DNA from: DASRFR01 sp035651455
GTDB lineage: Bacteria; Acidobacteriota; Terriglobia; Terriglobales; Acidobacteriaceae
Assembly (NCBI GenBank): GCA_035651455.1
Contig: DASRFR010000022.1
Span: 434,001-498,000, forward strand
Length of the DNA stretch: 64,000 nt
Direction: 5' to 3'
Under the pieces are notes generated by a model. That model was not told the DNA's origin and searched no databases. It saw only the letters and a program-made list of their open reading frames with translations. The translations under genes and the position numbers were made by a program. How positions within the stretch are numbered: position 1 is the stretch's first letter; every line of letters begins with the position of its first letter. This document shows, in pieces, positions 17,282 through 25,716 of this stretch.

Positions 17282-17959
17282 TCAACTTCGGCCGTTCAAA
17301 CGGTTTTCCAATTCTTCCAGCGACTCCACTCGCGGAAACCCATTGTCGCGATACGCTCCCGCAACATCGAACAACACAGCTTGCATGCCAGCGCGTGTCG
17401 CGCCTAGATAGTCCACTGAGCAGACGTCCCCGACATACAGGCTCTTGGCGGGGTCAGCATTCATAGCCTCGAGTGCCGCGTGGAAGATAATCGGATCTGG
17501 CTTTTCTTTGCCGACGATGCCCGAGTCTGTAATGCTAAGAAAGCATCGCGCAATGCCACAGCGCTGCAATAGTTGTTCGATCTTTCCATCCGCATTCGAG
17601 ATCACCGCAATCCGGTATCTGTTCCCGATGCGTTCGAGCACATCGCAGGTTCCCGGCCGAACGACGTCCCAGTTACTTGAATCGCGAGTCGCCGCAACCA
17701 ACTCGTCGCGCAATGCATCGTCAGCAACCTTCAGGTCTCCCAGCAGGTGCGTGTAGAACATGTACCAGAAGCCGTGATCGAGCCGAAGACCATGTTCGAT
17801 GACGTCGTCGAATTCAAGTTTCGTCTTCCGTTCCAAGGCGCTCCACTGCTCGGAAGTCACCGAGAGCTGGCGGTCCCGCAGAGGTTTCAAAATGCGCTCG
17901 TGGTTAGGAAAACAGAGAGTATTGCCGACGTCAAAGAAAATTGTTTCCAGGCTGGGCAT
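17282..17959 (-). CDS. HAD-superfamily hydrolase
   Basis: 225 residues from the ATG at 17959 (a TTG at 17980 would add 7). Motif I is IFFDVGNTLCF: the nucleophile Asp is present, but the usual second Asp two residues on is Gly, which weakens phosphatase prediction, though such variants exist. A helical cap follows (about 20-90), then motif II IAVISNADG (Ser), a Lys in the KEKPDP loop (motif III), and motif IV YVGDVCSVDYLGA. The substrate is probably a phosphorylated small molecule, unresolved. It sits between the penicillin-acylase-family gene and the small secreted gene in a minus-strand run. Confidence 0.87.
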   Translation of the reverse strand: MPSLETIFFDVGNTLCFPNHERILKPLRDRQLSVTSEQWSALERKTKLEFDDVIEHGLRLDHGFWYMFYTHLLGDLKVADDALRDELVAATRDSSNWDVVRPGTCDVLERIGNRYRIAVISNADGKIEQLLQRCGIARCFLSITDSGIVGKEKPDPIIFHAALEAMNADPAKSLYVGDVCSVDYLGATRAGMQAVLFDVAGAYRDNGFPRVESLEELENRLNGRS

Positions 17960-18012
17960 AGGACAGTGCGAATATTGCAATCACCGTACCTAGTCCACCT
18001 TACCAGATATGC

Positions 18013-20391
18013 CTATGGTTCCAGAACCAGGGTTTCAGCAGTCACGGACTGCACCGCAGGCTGCGAATATGCCAATGGAAAATATTGGCCCGCATCCCAT
18101 AACGGCAGAAGATCCGAATAATGTGGACTGCCGGGCTGGCCGCTTTGCCCAGGGGTATTGACCGCCACGGATTTGTCCCAGTCGCTCAGGTCCATAATCT
18201 CTCGATAACTGGCGCCCGAAGTCTGTTCATACGAGCCGCCAGAGAAACCGGTTGCATTGACCGTGTACTCATCCCCGGGGCGCGCCAGTGGTCCTAGGTC
18301 CATGACTGGCGCTGCTCCCGGCACTTGGTCCAACGGGTGGCGGAAGCGAACAGCATGCAACTTCCCCCATGACCACTGGGCGGGATCTGTTCCCTGCAAG
18401 CTGCTCAATTTTTCGCGCGCCTTCGTTAAACTCGCCTGCAGGACGTGTTTGCGAGTGGCGTCATCCGCGCCGCCCTGATCGCCCTGCTGGAGAAAACTAA
18501 TCACCTTGGGCAACGACCATCCATCCAACAAGGCCCGGACGCTCTCCGGTATGACCTGCTCTTCAACGACACTCGTCAGTTCCTGCAACCAGATTTCGTA
18601 CAACGCTGCGACACCGGAATTGCGCTCCAGTACGCCGTCCCAATCCAGAAGCATGCGGGCAGTCGGGTCGGGAGCAGTTCCAAGACTCCGCCGCAGAATA
18701 CCGATCAATTCTCGCGCGGGCAGCGAGACGACATCCGTCTGCAATTTCTCCAGATCGTCGATTGCGAGCTTGTGGCCTTTGTCGCGCGCCATGGATAGAA
18801 CGTCGGTGATTCGTGTGATGCGATAGTTCGGTGCCCATTCATAGCCTATCTTGTACGGATAATTCTCAGGAATCATTTTGTGATTTGCGGTCGCTACAAA
18901 GCCGGCCTTCGGATTGAAGGAGTGCGGCAACTCCCGGTTGGCGATGAAGCCGCTCCACTCGTAGCCACCCGCGCCAGGGATCGGCAACAGGCCGGTCCAG
19001 TTCTTGCGGAGGGGTGCGAGCCCAGTCGAGTGTTCACCGATGTTGCCTTCGGTATCCGCGTACACGATGTTTTCAGACGGGACTTTCCATCGTGCCATTG
19101 CCTTTTCAAAGGCGTCCCAACTTTCTGCGCGATCAACAGATAGCGAAGCCAGGTATCCGGCCGTCCCCGGTTCGCTGCCGACCCAGCGCAATGCCAGGGC
19201 CCTCTTGCCATCGTCCCAGAGGACAGGTCCGTGGCGCGTGAATTTCATATCGATTTGGACGACGGCACCTTCTTTGATTGCGAACTTCTCGTGCTTCACC
19301 TGCATCTTTGCCCAACCGTGCTCGGTCTTGTACTGAAGGGCATCCAAGGGATTGAGTTCCTCAAGATAGAGATCCTGCTGATCCAAACCGAAGATAGTGA
19401 AGCCCCAGGCAATGTGGCGATTGTGCCCTAGCGCGACGCCCGGCAAACCAGGTTCGCCGGCGCCGATTACGTCCCACCCGGGTGCTACCAGGTGGACCAT
19501 ATAGCGGAGCGACGGCTCAGCAATGACCCGGTGGGGATCATTCGCCAGGAATGGCGCTCCTGTCCTTGTGAGAGCGCCCGAAATCGTCCAGTTATTGCTC
19601 TCCTGCACCGGCGAATGAGGCGGGAACTCAGTCCGGCTGTCACTGCCGACAAGATTGCGCAGCAGTTCCGGAGAAAGGCCGGAAAAATTCACGCCGGGGG
19701 CGGGATCGAGCATCACTGCCGGATCGAGGTCGAGCAGTGGGGATGCTTTTTCCGCTCCTAACCTCGCGACCAGCGCCGCGTTCAACAATTCACTTCCGGC
19801 GTTTCCGGTCATCGAGTACGCCGCCATGCGATTAAGACAGTCCTCCGACTTCCACGGCTCCGGCCGAAATCCAGCCAGCTGAAATTCAAGTGGCAGGCCG
19901 GGACCGCCTGCTGCTGTGAGACTTGCAATGTAGGCATTGATTCCGGCCGTGAAGGCCGCAAGGATCTCGCGCGTGTCTGGCGCGTAGCTCTCGTACTCCG
20001 CTTGCATGTCGCCGCCATAGCGCAGCAGCCGTGCGTTTACGTCGCGCTCCAAGGCTGAAGGTCCGAGCACCTCGGCGAGCCGACCCTGCCCGGAGCGCTT
20101 CCAGAGTTCCATCTGGAAGAGACGATCCTGAGCGGCTACCACCCCTTGCGCAAAGAACAGGTCATGTTCGTTCTGTGCATAAATGTGCGCGACTCCCCAG
20201 CGATCCCGCTTTACCGTGACTGGTTGCTGCAAACCGGCAAGATGCAATTTGCCGCTAGTTTGCGTCAGCGCTTGCCTGGCACGATCTTCAAGACTCGGCG
20301 CAGCTTGCGATCGCTTTACAGACGACGCGACGAGGAATAGCAAGGCAACGAGAAGAGCCGCAATCTTTTGAGCCGGGGGGTACTTGCGCAT
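18013..20391 (-). CDS. Penicillin-acylase-family N-terminal-nucleophile hydrolase (secreted)
   Basis: 792 residues. Signal peptide at about 1-30 (KIAALLVALLFLVASSVKRS then QA). The alpha-subunit region includes VKRDRWGVAHIYA and LFQMELWKRSGQGRLAEVLG. The probable processing site is before Ser265 in QESNNWTISG: the catalytic Ser becomes the new N-terminus after self-cleavage, as in penicillin acylase and AHL acylases. The family hydrolyses amide bonds of acylated amines, including penicillins, acyl-homoserine lactones and N-acyl amino acids. Which substrate is used is unknown. It is first in a probable operon with HAD, small secreted and RhtB-type exporter genes. If the substrate were an acyl-homoserine lactone, the exporter would fit (inference). 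Confidence 0.9.
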   Translation of the reverse strand: MRKYPPAQKIAALLVALLFLVASSVKRSQAAPSLEDRARQALTQTSGKLHLAGLQQPVTVKRDRWGVAHIYAQNEHDLFFAQGVVAAQDRLFQMELWKRSGQGRLAEVLGPSALERDVNARLLRYGGDMQAEYESYAPDTREILAAFTAGINAYIASLTAAGGPGLPLEFQLAGFRPEPWKSEDCLNRMAAYSMTGNAGSELLNAALVARLGAEKASPLLDLDPAVMLDPAPGVNFSGLSPELLRNLVGSDSRTEFPPHSPVQESNNWTISGALTRTGAPFLANDPHRVIAEPSLRYMVHLVAPGWDVIGAGEPGLPGVALGHNRHIAWGFTIFGLDQQDLYLEELNPLDALQYKTEHGWAKMQVKHEKFAIKEGAVVQIDMKFTRHGPVLWDDGKRALALRWVGSEPGTAGYLASLSVDRAESWDAFEKAMARWKVPSENIVYADTEGNIGEHSTGLAPLRKNWTGLLPIPGAGGYEWSGFIANRELPHSFNPKAGFVATANHKMIPENYPYKIGYEWAPNYRITRITDVLSMARDKGHKLAIDDLEKLQTDVVSLPARELIGILRRSLGTAPDPTARMLLDWDGVLERNSGVAALYEIWLQELTSVVEEQVIPESVRALLDGWSLPKVISFLQQGDQGGADDATRKHVLQASLTKAREKLSSLQGTDPAQWSWGKLHAVRFRHPLDQVPGAAPVMDLGPLARPGDEYTVNATGFSGGSYEQTSGASYREIMDLSDWDKSVAVNTPGQSGQPGSPHYSDLLPLWDAGQYFPLAYSQPAVQSVTAETLVLEP

Positions 20392-20412
20392 GGGCCGCCA
20401 TTCTAGCGGAAG

Positions 20413-20901
20413 GTGCAGCGGGGGGTGGTGACGAATTTGATTTGCCTGTGCGTTTTGATTTCTATTTTCCTGGTATGCAGAACCCGCTTCGCATCTGCTT
20501 TCGGTCCGGCTAAGCTGCTATGCTTTCCGTACTTCGCCATGCTGACGCCCTTCCCTTTCCCGGTGGTTGGCGCCAGGGAATGCTTCTGTCAGTTCCCGCG
20601 CCTGTTCGGCGAAGCGGTACGCCCACGTTCGTCCGTGCTGGGTGCACTTCTCCTGCAAGCCGCCGACCCCGGCGCGGCTCTCTATGATGTTCTTTGGATT
20701 GTGGTTTTTGCCTTCGCTACCTTGAATATCATCAGTCTTGGCGCCCGGCAATTCGAACCGAACAAACGAAGAATGAACATTGGCGAGTTTCTGGCTGTGT
20801 TGGTGGTAATCTTCTCCATCGTCCTGTTGTGCTGGGAGTTGCTTCACCTCTTTCACATCTTCCCCATACATTTGAGTGCGGGACGAGCTTTTGCGCTATG
20901 A
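20413..20901 (+). CDS. Putative small integral membrane protein, function unknown
   Basis: ORF of up to 162 residues; the start is uncertain. GTG at 20413, ATG at 20539 and GTG at 20635 are all in frame, and the Cys/Pro-rich early part may be non-coding. The C-terminal half is clearly protein-like with two membrane helices (about 89-110 and 124-146 of the longest form: LYDVLWIVVFAFATLNII and FLAVLVVIFSIVLLCWELLH) joined by a polar loop. It ends 6 nt before the zinc-ribbon-like gene and is probably cotranscribed with it. Not recognised. Confidence 0.5.
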   Translation: MQRGVVTNLICLCVLISIFLVCRTRFASAFGPAKLLCFPYFAMLTPFPFPVVGARECFCQFPRLFGEAVRPRSSVLGALLLQAADPGAALYDVLWIVVFAFATLNIISLGARQFEPNKRRMNIGEFLAVLVVIFSIVLLCWELLHLFHIFPIHLSAGRAFAL

Positions 20902-20907
20902 TTGACT

Positions 20908-21216
20908 ATGGCCAGGAACAACGCAGCGTTTGAAGTAACCTGCCCCTGCTGCGGAGCCGTGCTGAAGGTCGATGCTGGTACCAAGGCTGTGATTTCTCAC
21001 ACTGCGCCGATCGTACCGAAAACCTTCAACGACATGGAAGAGGCAGCTCGTGCCATGCGCGAGCAGGACAGTCGGCGTGAGTCAATTTTCCGCCAGTCGG
21101 TTGAGGCGCAAAAGCACGCCTCTGACCTCCTGGAAAAGAAATTTCAGGAAGCCGTTAAGCGTGCCAAGGAAACTCCCGATACAGGTAAGCCCATTCGCGA
21201 CTTCGATCTCGACTGA
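20908..21216 (+). CDS. Small protein with zinc-ribbon-like CPCCG motif
   Basis: 102 residues from ATG 20908; a TTG 6 nt upstream is also possible. The N-terminus has EVTCPCCGAVLKVDAGT, a CPxCG half-knuckle that may bind metal as a dimer. The rest is acidic/basic helical sequence (ARAMREQDSRRESIFRQSV, then DLLEKKFQEAVKRAKE) that could form a coiled coil. No catalytic motif. It directly follows the small membrane protein gene. Function unknown. Confidence 0.72.
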   Translation: MARNNAAFEVTCPCCGAVLKVDAGTKAVISHTAPIVPKTFNDMEEAARAMREQDSRRESIFRQSVEAQKHASDLLEKKFQEAVKRAKETPDTGKPIRDFDLD

Positions 21217-21252
21217 CGTGAGCGCCCGATTCTGCCCTCTGGCGTGACACTG

Positions 21253-21912
21253 ATGCGAAATCGGCCACTTCTCCTTGGTCATCGCGGCGCCCGCTCCACT
21301 CGCTCCATACCCGAAAACACCATTGCCTCATTCGATCTTGCGTTGCAGCACGGCTGCGACGGATTCGAGTTTGACGTTCGCCTCGCCGGCGACAGCCATG
21401 CGGTAATTTGCCACGACCCGGAAATCTCCGGGATGCGAGTGGCCAGTTCTGCTGCTCACGACCTTAGCTTGCCGACTTTGAACGACGTGATTGCGCGTTA
21501 TGCCGAAAGTGCATTCCTAGATATTGAACTCAAAGTTTCGGGAGTGGAGCAGCTCACCGTCTCCTCGTTGCGAACACGCACTACGTTACGGGGCGTGTTG
21601 GTTTCATCATTCCTGCCCGCCATTTTGCTTTGCCTCCGCCAAATGGCCGGGGAACTCCCTCTCGGCATAATCTGCGAAACTCGGGAGCAACTGGCGAGTT
21701 GGCCGGAACTACCGGTGCAGTACGTCATCCCTCGCCGTGACCTCATTACTCCCGCACTTGTCGCGGAGATTCATGATCGTCATAAGCGGCTGTTTGCCTG
21801 GACCGTGAACGACCCTGTCACCATGCGCACGCTGCGGGGTTGGGGCGTTGATGGGATTATTTCTGACGAAACTGAACTGCTGGTTAGAACGCTCGGCGGA
21901 GATCAAAGCTGA
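21253..21912 (+). CDS. Glycerophosphodiester phosphodiesterase
   Basis: 219 residues from ATG 21253 (GTG at 21244 possible). GDPD motifs: LLGHRGARS (first catalytic His), SIPENTIASF, DGFEFDVRLAGD (metal-binding Glu/Asp), and VICHDPEIS (second His). A TIM barrel at ~220 residues is the short cytoplasmic form. It hydrolyses glycerophosphodiesters to glycerol-3-phosphate and an alcohol. The neighbour GlpD, on the opposite strand (convergent), would oxidise that glycerol-3-phosphate, so the two are functionally linked even if not cotranscribed. Confidence 0.93.
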   Translation: MRNRPLLLGHRGARSTRSIPENTIASFDLALQHGCDGFEFDVRLAGDSHAVICHDPEISGMRVASSAAHDLSLPTLNDVIARYAESAFLDIELKVSGVEQLTVSSLRTRTTLRGVLVSSFLPAILLCLRQMAGELPLGIICETREQLASWPELPVQYVIPRRDLITPALVAEIHDRHKRLFAWTVNDPVTMRTLRGWGVDGIISDETELLVRTLGGDQS

Positions 21913-21967
21913 CTGCAGGGCTGAAACGTCGCAACTGGAACGCAACGGCAACTGTCGCGGGGTTGTT

Positions 21968-23611
21968 CTAATCCGCCGCAGCTTCAAAGTTAACGCGGCC
22001 GCGCGGCACTTTTCGTAACAGGGCAGCGCGTTCGGTCTCGACTGTCTCCAATTCCGACGCCGTCCGCTCCTCGCCCCACCCGAGCGCTGCCGCAATGCGC
22101 ATGGCAGCTTCCCGGCTGCATGAGTCTGACCAGCAACTACCCCAGGCGACCGGTACTCGGCGAAGCAGTACATCGCTGAGCGTGACCGCACACTCGTTTG
22201 AAAATGCATCGACCGCCTCAGCCACGATGTGCTCGGTATGAGGGCACAACGGAGCGCGCAGTTCCGCGCTGCTCAACGCCATGCGAGCGATGTCGACGGC
22301 GCGCTTGCCGTGCCACTCTACAATGCTTCGGGCCGTGCTTTCGCTCACAGCGCCGGCGTCGGCAATCTGGAGTACCCAATGGTCCAACAACGGATCCATC
22401 GACTCCCCCGCGACCAGCGCCATGCCCGATTTCCCTTGCGGCGCTATACCGATCTTCTGCACGCATGCGCGCGCCAGTTCCGCGGCGGTCGTCAATTTGC
22501 CGCCGATTACTGAAATCATCTTGGCTGCGCCTTCCTCGCTATGATCGTGCAGGAAGTGCCTGCGGCTCACTGCCCCCAGCGCTTTGCCGGGAGAGAAAGG
22601 CAGCGGACGAACGCCGGCAAATGCGTATCGGATGTGCTGGGCGGATATTCCGGAGCGCGGGAACATGCGTTGCACGGAGCCAAGCAGGTATTCGATTTCC
22701 TCCGGCGAGGCCGCGGTTTTTGCCGGGTCAGAGCTGTCCGGAACTTCTGTGGTGCCCACCAGCACCTGGTCATTCCAGGGGATGACAAAAAATGGACGGC
22801 CATCCGGCGCCTCGGTGTAAAGAGCGGTCCCCGGTGTGCCGGGAAAATGCTGCAGCACGATGTGCGATCCGCGGACCCCGCCTACCATGGGCGCCTTGGT
22901 TTTAATAGACGAGCGCTGCAGCAGCCGGTCGGCCCAGGGCCCGGTGGCATTGATCACCCATGTGCCTTCCACAGGTTCTTCTTTCCCCGTCAACTGATCG
23001 CGCACCAGCACACCGCGCACCCGGCCATGCGCAACATTGACGGCCAGCACTCGGGTGTAGTTCCGGACAACCGCTCCCGCCTGCTTGGCGTCAAGCAGCC
23101 ACTCCGCCACCAGTCGTTCGGGGAACTCGCATTGCGCGTCTTCATAGTTGAAAAGCGACCAATGGTGGCCGGCGTCGAGCGATTGCTCCAGGCGTTTCTT
23201 CTCAAATTCTGTAATGGAGCGACCCAGGTTGCGCGCACCCGTGCGCCGGTAAAGCCAAAGCCCGGCTCGTATTGCGAAAGCGCTGCGGCGGCCTTTGCTA
23301 TTCCATGCCAGCACAAATTGCATGGGATGCACCAAGTGCGGGTATTCGCGGAGCAATCTTCCTCTCGCACGCAAGCTCTCGCGGACCAGATCGATCTCGC
23401 CGTGCTCCAGGTACCTCAATCCGCCATGAATAATGCGGGTCGACCGGCTGGTCGTGCCTGAACCGAAATCATGCTCTTCCAAAAGCAGCGTGCGGCGGCC
23501 GTAGCGGGCGCACTCGCGCGCAATCGCGACCCCATTGATGCCGCCGCCAATTACAATCACTTGGAAATGCTGCGCTTCAAGTGGCGGACGCGGGTTGGCG
23601 GGGGAAGTCAT
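21968..23611 (-). CDS. glpD: FAD-dependent glycerol-3-phosphate dehydrogenase
   Basis: 547 residues from ATG 23611. FAD-binding Rossmann motif near the N-terminus (VIVIGGGINGVAIARE), then the family segment FGSGTTSRSTRIIHGGLRYL, WVINATGPWADRLL, and the C-terminal helical domain. Length and motifs match aerobic GlpD, a membrane-associated flavoprotein that oxidises glycerol-3-phosphate to dihydroxyacetone phosphate and passes electrons to quinone. Its 3' end faces the GlpQ-like gene across about 55 nt. No operator was recognised upstream. Confidence 0.95.
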   Translation of the reverse strand: MTSPANPRPPLEAQHFQVIVIGGGINGVAIARECARYGRRTLLLEEHDFGSGTTSRSTRIIHGGLRYLEHGEIDLVRESLRARGRLLREYPHLVHPMQFVLAWNSKGRRSAFAIRAGLWLYRRTGARNLGRSITEFEKKRLEQSLDAGHHWSLFNYEDAQCEFPERLVAEWLLDAKQAGAVVRNYTRVLAVNVAHGRVRGVLVRDQLTGKEEPVEGTWVINATGPWADRLLQRSSIKTKAPMVGGVRGSHIVLQHFPGTPGTALYTEAPDGRPFFVIPWNDQVLVGTTEVPDSSDPAKTAASPEEIEYLLGSVQRMFPRSGISAQHIRYAFAGVRPLPFSPGKALGAVSRRHFLHDHSEEGAAKMISVIGGKLTTAAELARACVQKIGIAPQGKSGMALVAGESMDPLLDHWVLQIADAGAVSESTARSIVEWHGKRAVDIARMALSSAELRAPLCPHTEHIVAEAVDAFSNECAVTLSDVLLRRVPVAWGSCWSDSCSREAAMRIAAALGWGEERTASELETVETERAALLRKVPRGRVNFEAAAD

Positions 23612-23963
23612 GTCCGGTGTTGATGGTTGGATGCGAGTAACCGGCGATCAAAACCGTTACTCAATGCGTCATTGTTCCCATAATAGTCTGCGCCTCTGCC
23701 CATCTTGAAGGAAGGTAACCTTGGTGCAACCAGGTAATACTGTCGGCGTGGGGAAAACGGGGTGCGACTACGTCAAATGCTGGAACGCGCTTGTTATGAG
23801 CGAGTTGCAGCTCTCCAGGCGGAGCTCTCCCAACACCAGATAAATAACGAAGAGCTTCGGACTCGAAACGCATGCTGGTCGCGTGCCAGCCAGCGCGCCC
23901 GGCAATTTAAAGCGGCCTGCGCTTCGTTGCTCCCCCTCTCGCGCTCATTTACATTGGTAGCCG
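23612..23963. other. Intergenic region between glpD and mazG
   Basis: About 352 nt between divergent genes, with regulatory room for both. One plus-strand frame (about 23762-23992) overlaps the mazG start and has a coil-like composition but no known motif; I do not call it. No other gene recognised. Confidence 0.4.
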
Positions 23964-24866
23964 ATGCCCGAGAGCACAGGCGAACGCTTTGAGCGCGCGG
24001 TTTCCATTATGGCCCGTCTTCGGGGTCCGGGTGGATGCCCGTGGGATCGCGAACAGACATTCGATTCCATCAAGCCATACACCCTGGAGGAGGCCTACGA
24101 AGTCCTGGAGGCCATCGACAACCGCGACTGGCCTGAACTGACCGGAGAATTGGGTGATCTTCTTTTGCAAGTTCTTTTCTACTCTGAGATGGCGCGTGAA
24201 CAGGACATCTTCTCGATTGACGATGTGCTCGAGCGCCTGTCCACCAAGTTGATCGACCGCCATCCACATGTGTTTGGTGAAGTTAAGGCGGATACCTCCG
24301 CGGAGGTACTTCGTAATTGGGAGGCCCTGAAAGCAGAAGAGAAAAAGAAACGTTTGGAAGCAAGAGGGGAGAGCGCCCATCGAGGCGAAAAGCCAGAGTC
24401 GGTTCTAGCGGGTGTCTCCTCAGCGATTCCGTCCTTACTCGAAGCTCACAAATTGAGCTCTCGGGCGGCGCGCGTCGGTTTCGATTGGGCGAACGTTGAA
24501 GGACTGTTCGATAAATTGCGCGAGGAAACCGGAGAACTCGAGCAGGAGCTCCAACAATTTCCAATTCCGGCTTCGTCACAAAATGGCCGCGGGGTCGCAG
24601 GCTCGGGAATGCCGGCCGTTTCCGAACAATTGCGGGCGCGACTCGAAGATGAACTGGGCGACATGTTCTTCGTACTCGTCAACATTGCCCGCCATCTTGC
24701 GCTCGATCCCGAGTCGGCCCTGCGCAAGACCAATCGTAAATTCAAACAGCGTTTTCAGTGGATGGAAGATCAGCTTCGGAGTTGTGGCCGTACCCCACAG
24801 GAAGCATCGCTGCAAGAGCTGGAAAGCTTATGGCAACAGGCGAAGCAACAGGAAAACGTGAAGTGA
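23964..24866 (+). CDS. mazG: Nucleoside triphosphate pyrophosphohydrolase MazG
   Basis: 300 residues from ATG 23964. Two MazG domains. The N-terminal one has the signature MARLRGPGGCPWDREQTFDS, then the EEAYEVLEAI and ELGDLLLQVLF metal-binding helices. The C-terminal one has EETGELEQEL and DELGDMFFVLVNIARHL. A linker of about 40 residues makes it longer than E. coli MazG (263). It hydrolyses NTPs to NMP and PPi, cleaning damaged or excess nucleotides. Its TGA overlaps the GTG of the next gene in GTGA, indicating translational coupling. Confidence 0.95.
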   Translation: MPESTGERFERAVSIMARLRGPGGCPWDREQTFDSIKPYTLEEAYEVLEAIDNRDWPELTGELGDLLLQVLFYSEMAREQDIFSIDDVLERLSTKLIDRHPHVFGEVKADTSAEVLRNWEALKAEEKKKRLEARGESAHRGEKPESVLAGVSSAIPSLLEAHKLSSRAARVGFDWANVEGLFDKLREETGELEQELQQFPIPASSQNGRGVAGSGMPAVSEQLRARLEDELGDMFFVLVNIARHLALDPESALRKTNRKFKQRFQWMEDQLRSCGRTPQEASLQELESLWQQAKQQENVK

Positions 24867-25636
24867 GTGTGACGGGTGTAGCCGGCGAGATCATGATTCG
24901 GCACTGCCACGATCTCGACGAGATGCGCGCCTGCGTGCTGCTGCAGAAGGAGGTCTGGAATTTCACCGACATCGAATTGGTGCCTCTGCGGCTGTTTGTG
25001 GTCGCCTCGAAAATTGGCGGCCAGGTCATTGGCGCCTTCTTTGATTCAAAGCTCGTCGGTTTCGCCTTTGCGATCCCCGCCCTCCGCAATGGCTGCGCAT
25101 ATCTGCACTCCCACATGCTCGCTGTCCACTCCCAATACCGTGATGCAGGCCTTGGCCGTCGCTTGAAGTTGGCTCAGCGGGATGACGCTCTCGATCGCGG
25201 GATTGACCTCATCGAGTGGACCTACGATCCGCTAGAGATCAAGAACGCCTACCTGAACATCGAAAAGCTCGGCGCCATTAGCCGGCGTTATAACGTCAAC
25301 CAGTACGGCATTACATCGTCGCCCCTGCAGGCTGGCCTGCCAACGGATCGGCTCATTGCCGAGTGGTGGCTGAAATCTAAGCGAGTCGAGAATCGGTTGC
25401 GAAACGGCTTACGCGGAAACATGGAGCCCAGTAAAGCCATCATCGTGCCGGCTGAGATTTATGACTGGAAAGCCAATCCCGGGACGCGGGCGCGTGCCAA
25501 AACAGTGCAGGACCAAAACCGCACCGAGTTTCTGCAGTCCTTTCAGGACGGTCTTGCTGTTCTCGGGTACGAGCGCGGGCAGGACGGAAGCGGGAAGTTC
25601 TTGCTGGGAACGTGGGACGAGTCCTGGGCTGTGTAG
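24863..25636 (+). CDS. GNAT-family acetyl/acyltransferase (COG3375-like)
   Basis: 257 residues from GTG 24863, whose GTGA overlaps the mazG stop. ATG 24830 or 24893 are alternatives. The body shows GNAT-fold features: LLQKEVWNFTDIELVP, GQVIGAFFDSKLVGFAFAIP, and the acyl-CoA pyrophosphate loop region (HSQYRDAGLGRRLKLAQRD). This large-GNAT family often sits next to a MenC/racemase-type gene, as here (about 80 nt downstream). In Geobacillus such a transferase N-succinylates D-amino acids before racemisation. Function here is inferred from that context. Confidence 0.82.
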   Translation: MSVTGVAGEIMIRHCHDLDEMRACVLLQKEVWNFTDIELVPLRLFVVASKIGGQVIGAFFDSKLVGFAFAIPALRNGCAYLHSHMLAVHSQYRDAGLGRRLKLAQRDDALDRGIDLIEWTYDPLEIKNAYLNIEKLGAISRRYNVNQYGITSSPLQAGLPTDRLIAEWWLKSKRVENRLRNGLRGNMEPSKAIIVPAEIYDWKANPGTRARAKTVQDQNRTEFLQSFQDGLAVLGYERGQDGSGKFLLGTWDESWAV

Positions 25637-25716
25637 GCATTCTCATTTTGGTGTACAGGCCCGAGCATTGTCACTCACCGGTTGTTTGAATTATTTGCAA
25701 CGACAGTTGCCAACGT

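Noticed and set aside
22541..23461. Long plus-strand frame of about 306 codons across glpD
   Set aside because: It is antisense to a clear glpD with all family motifs and shows no motif itself.
23762..23992. Small plus-strand ORF before mazG
   Set aside because: It overlaps the mazG start, has no family motif, and its frame is probably chance.
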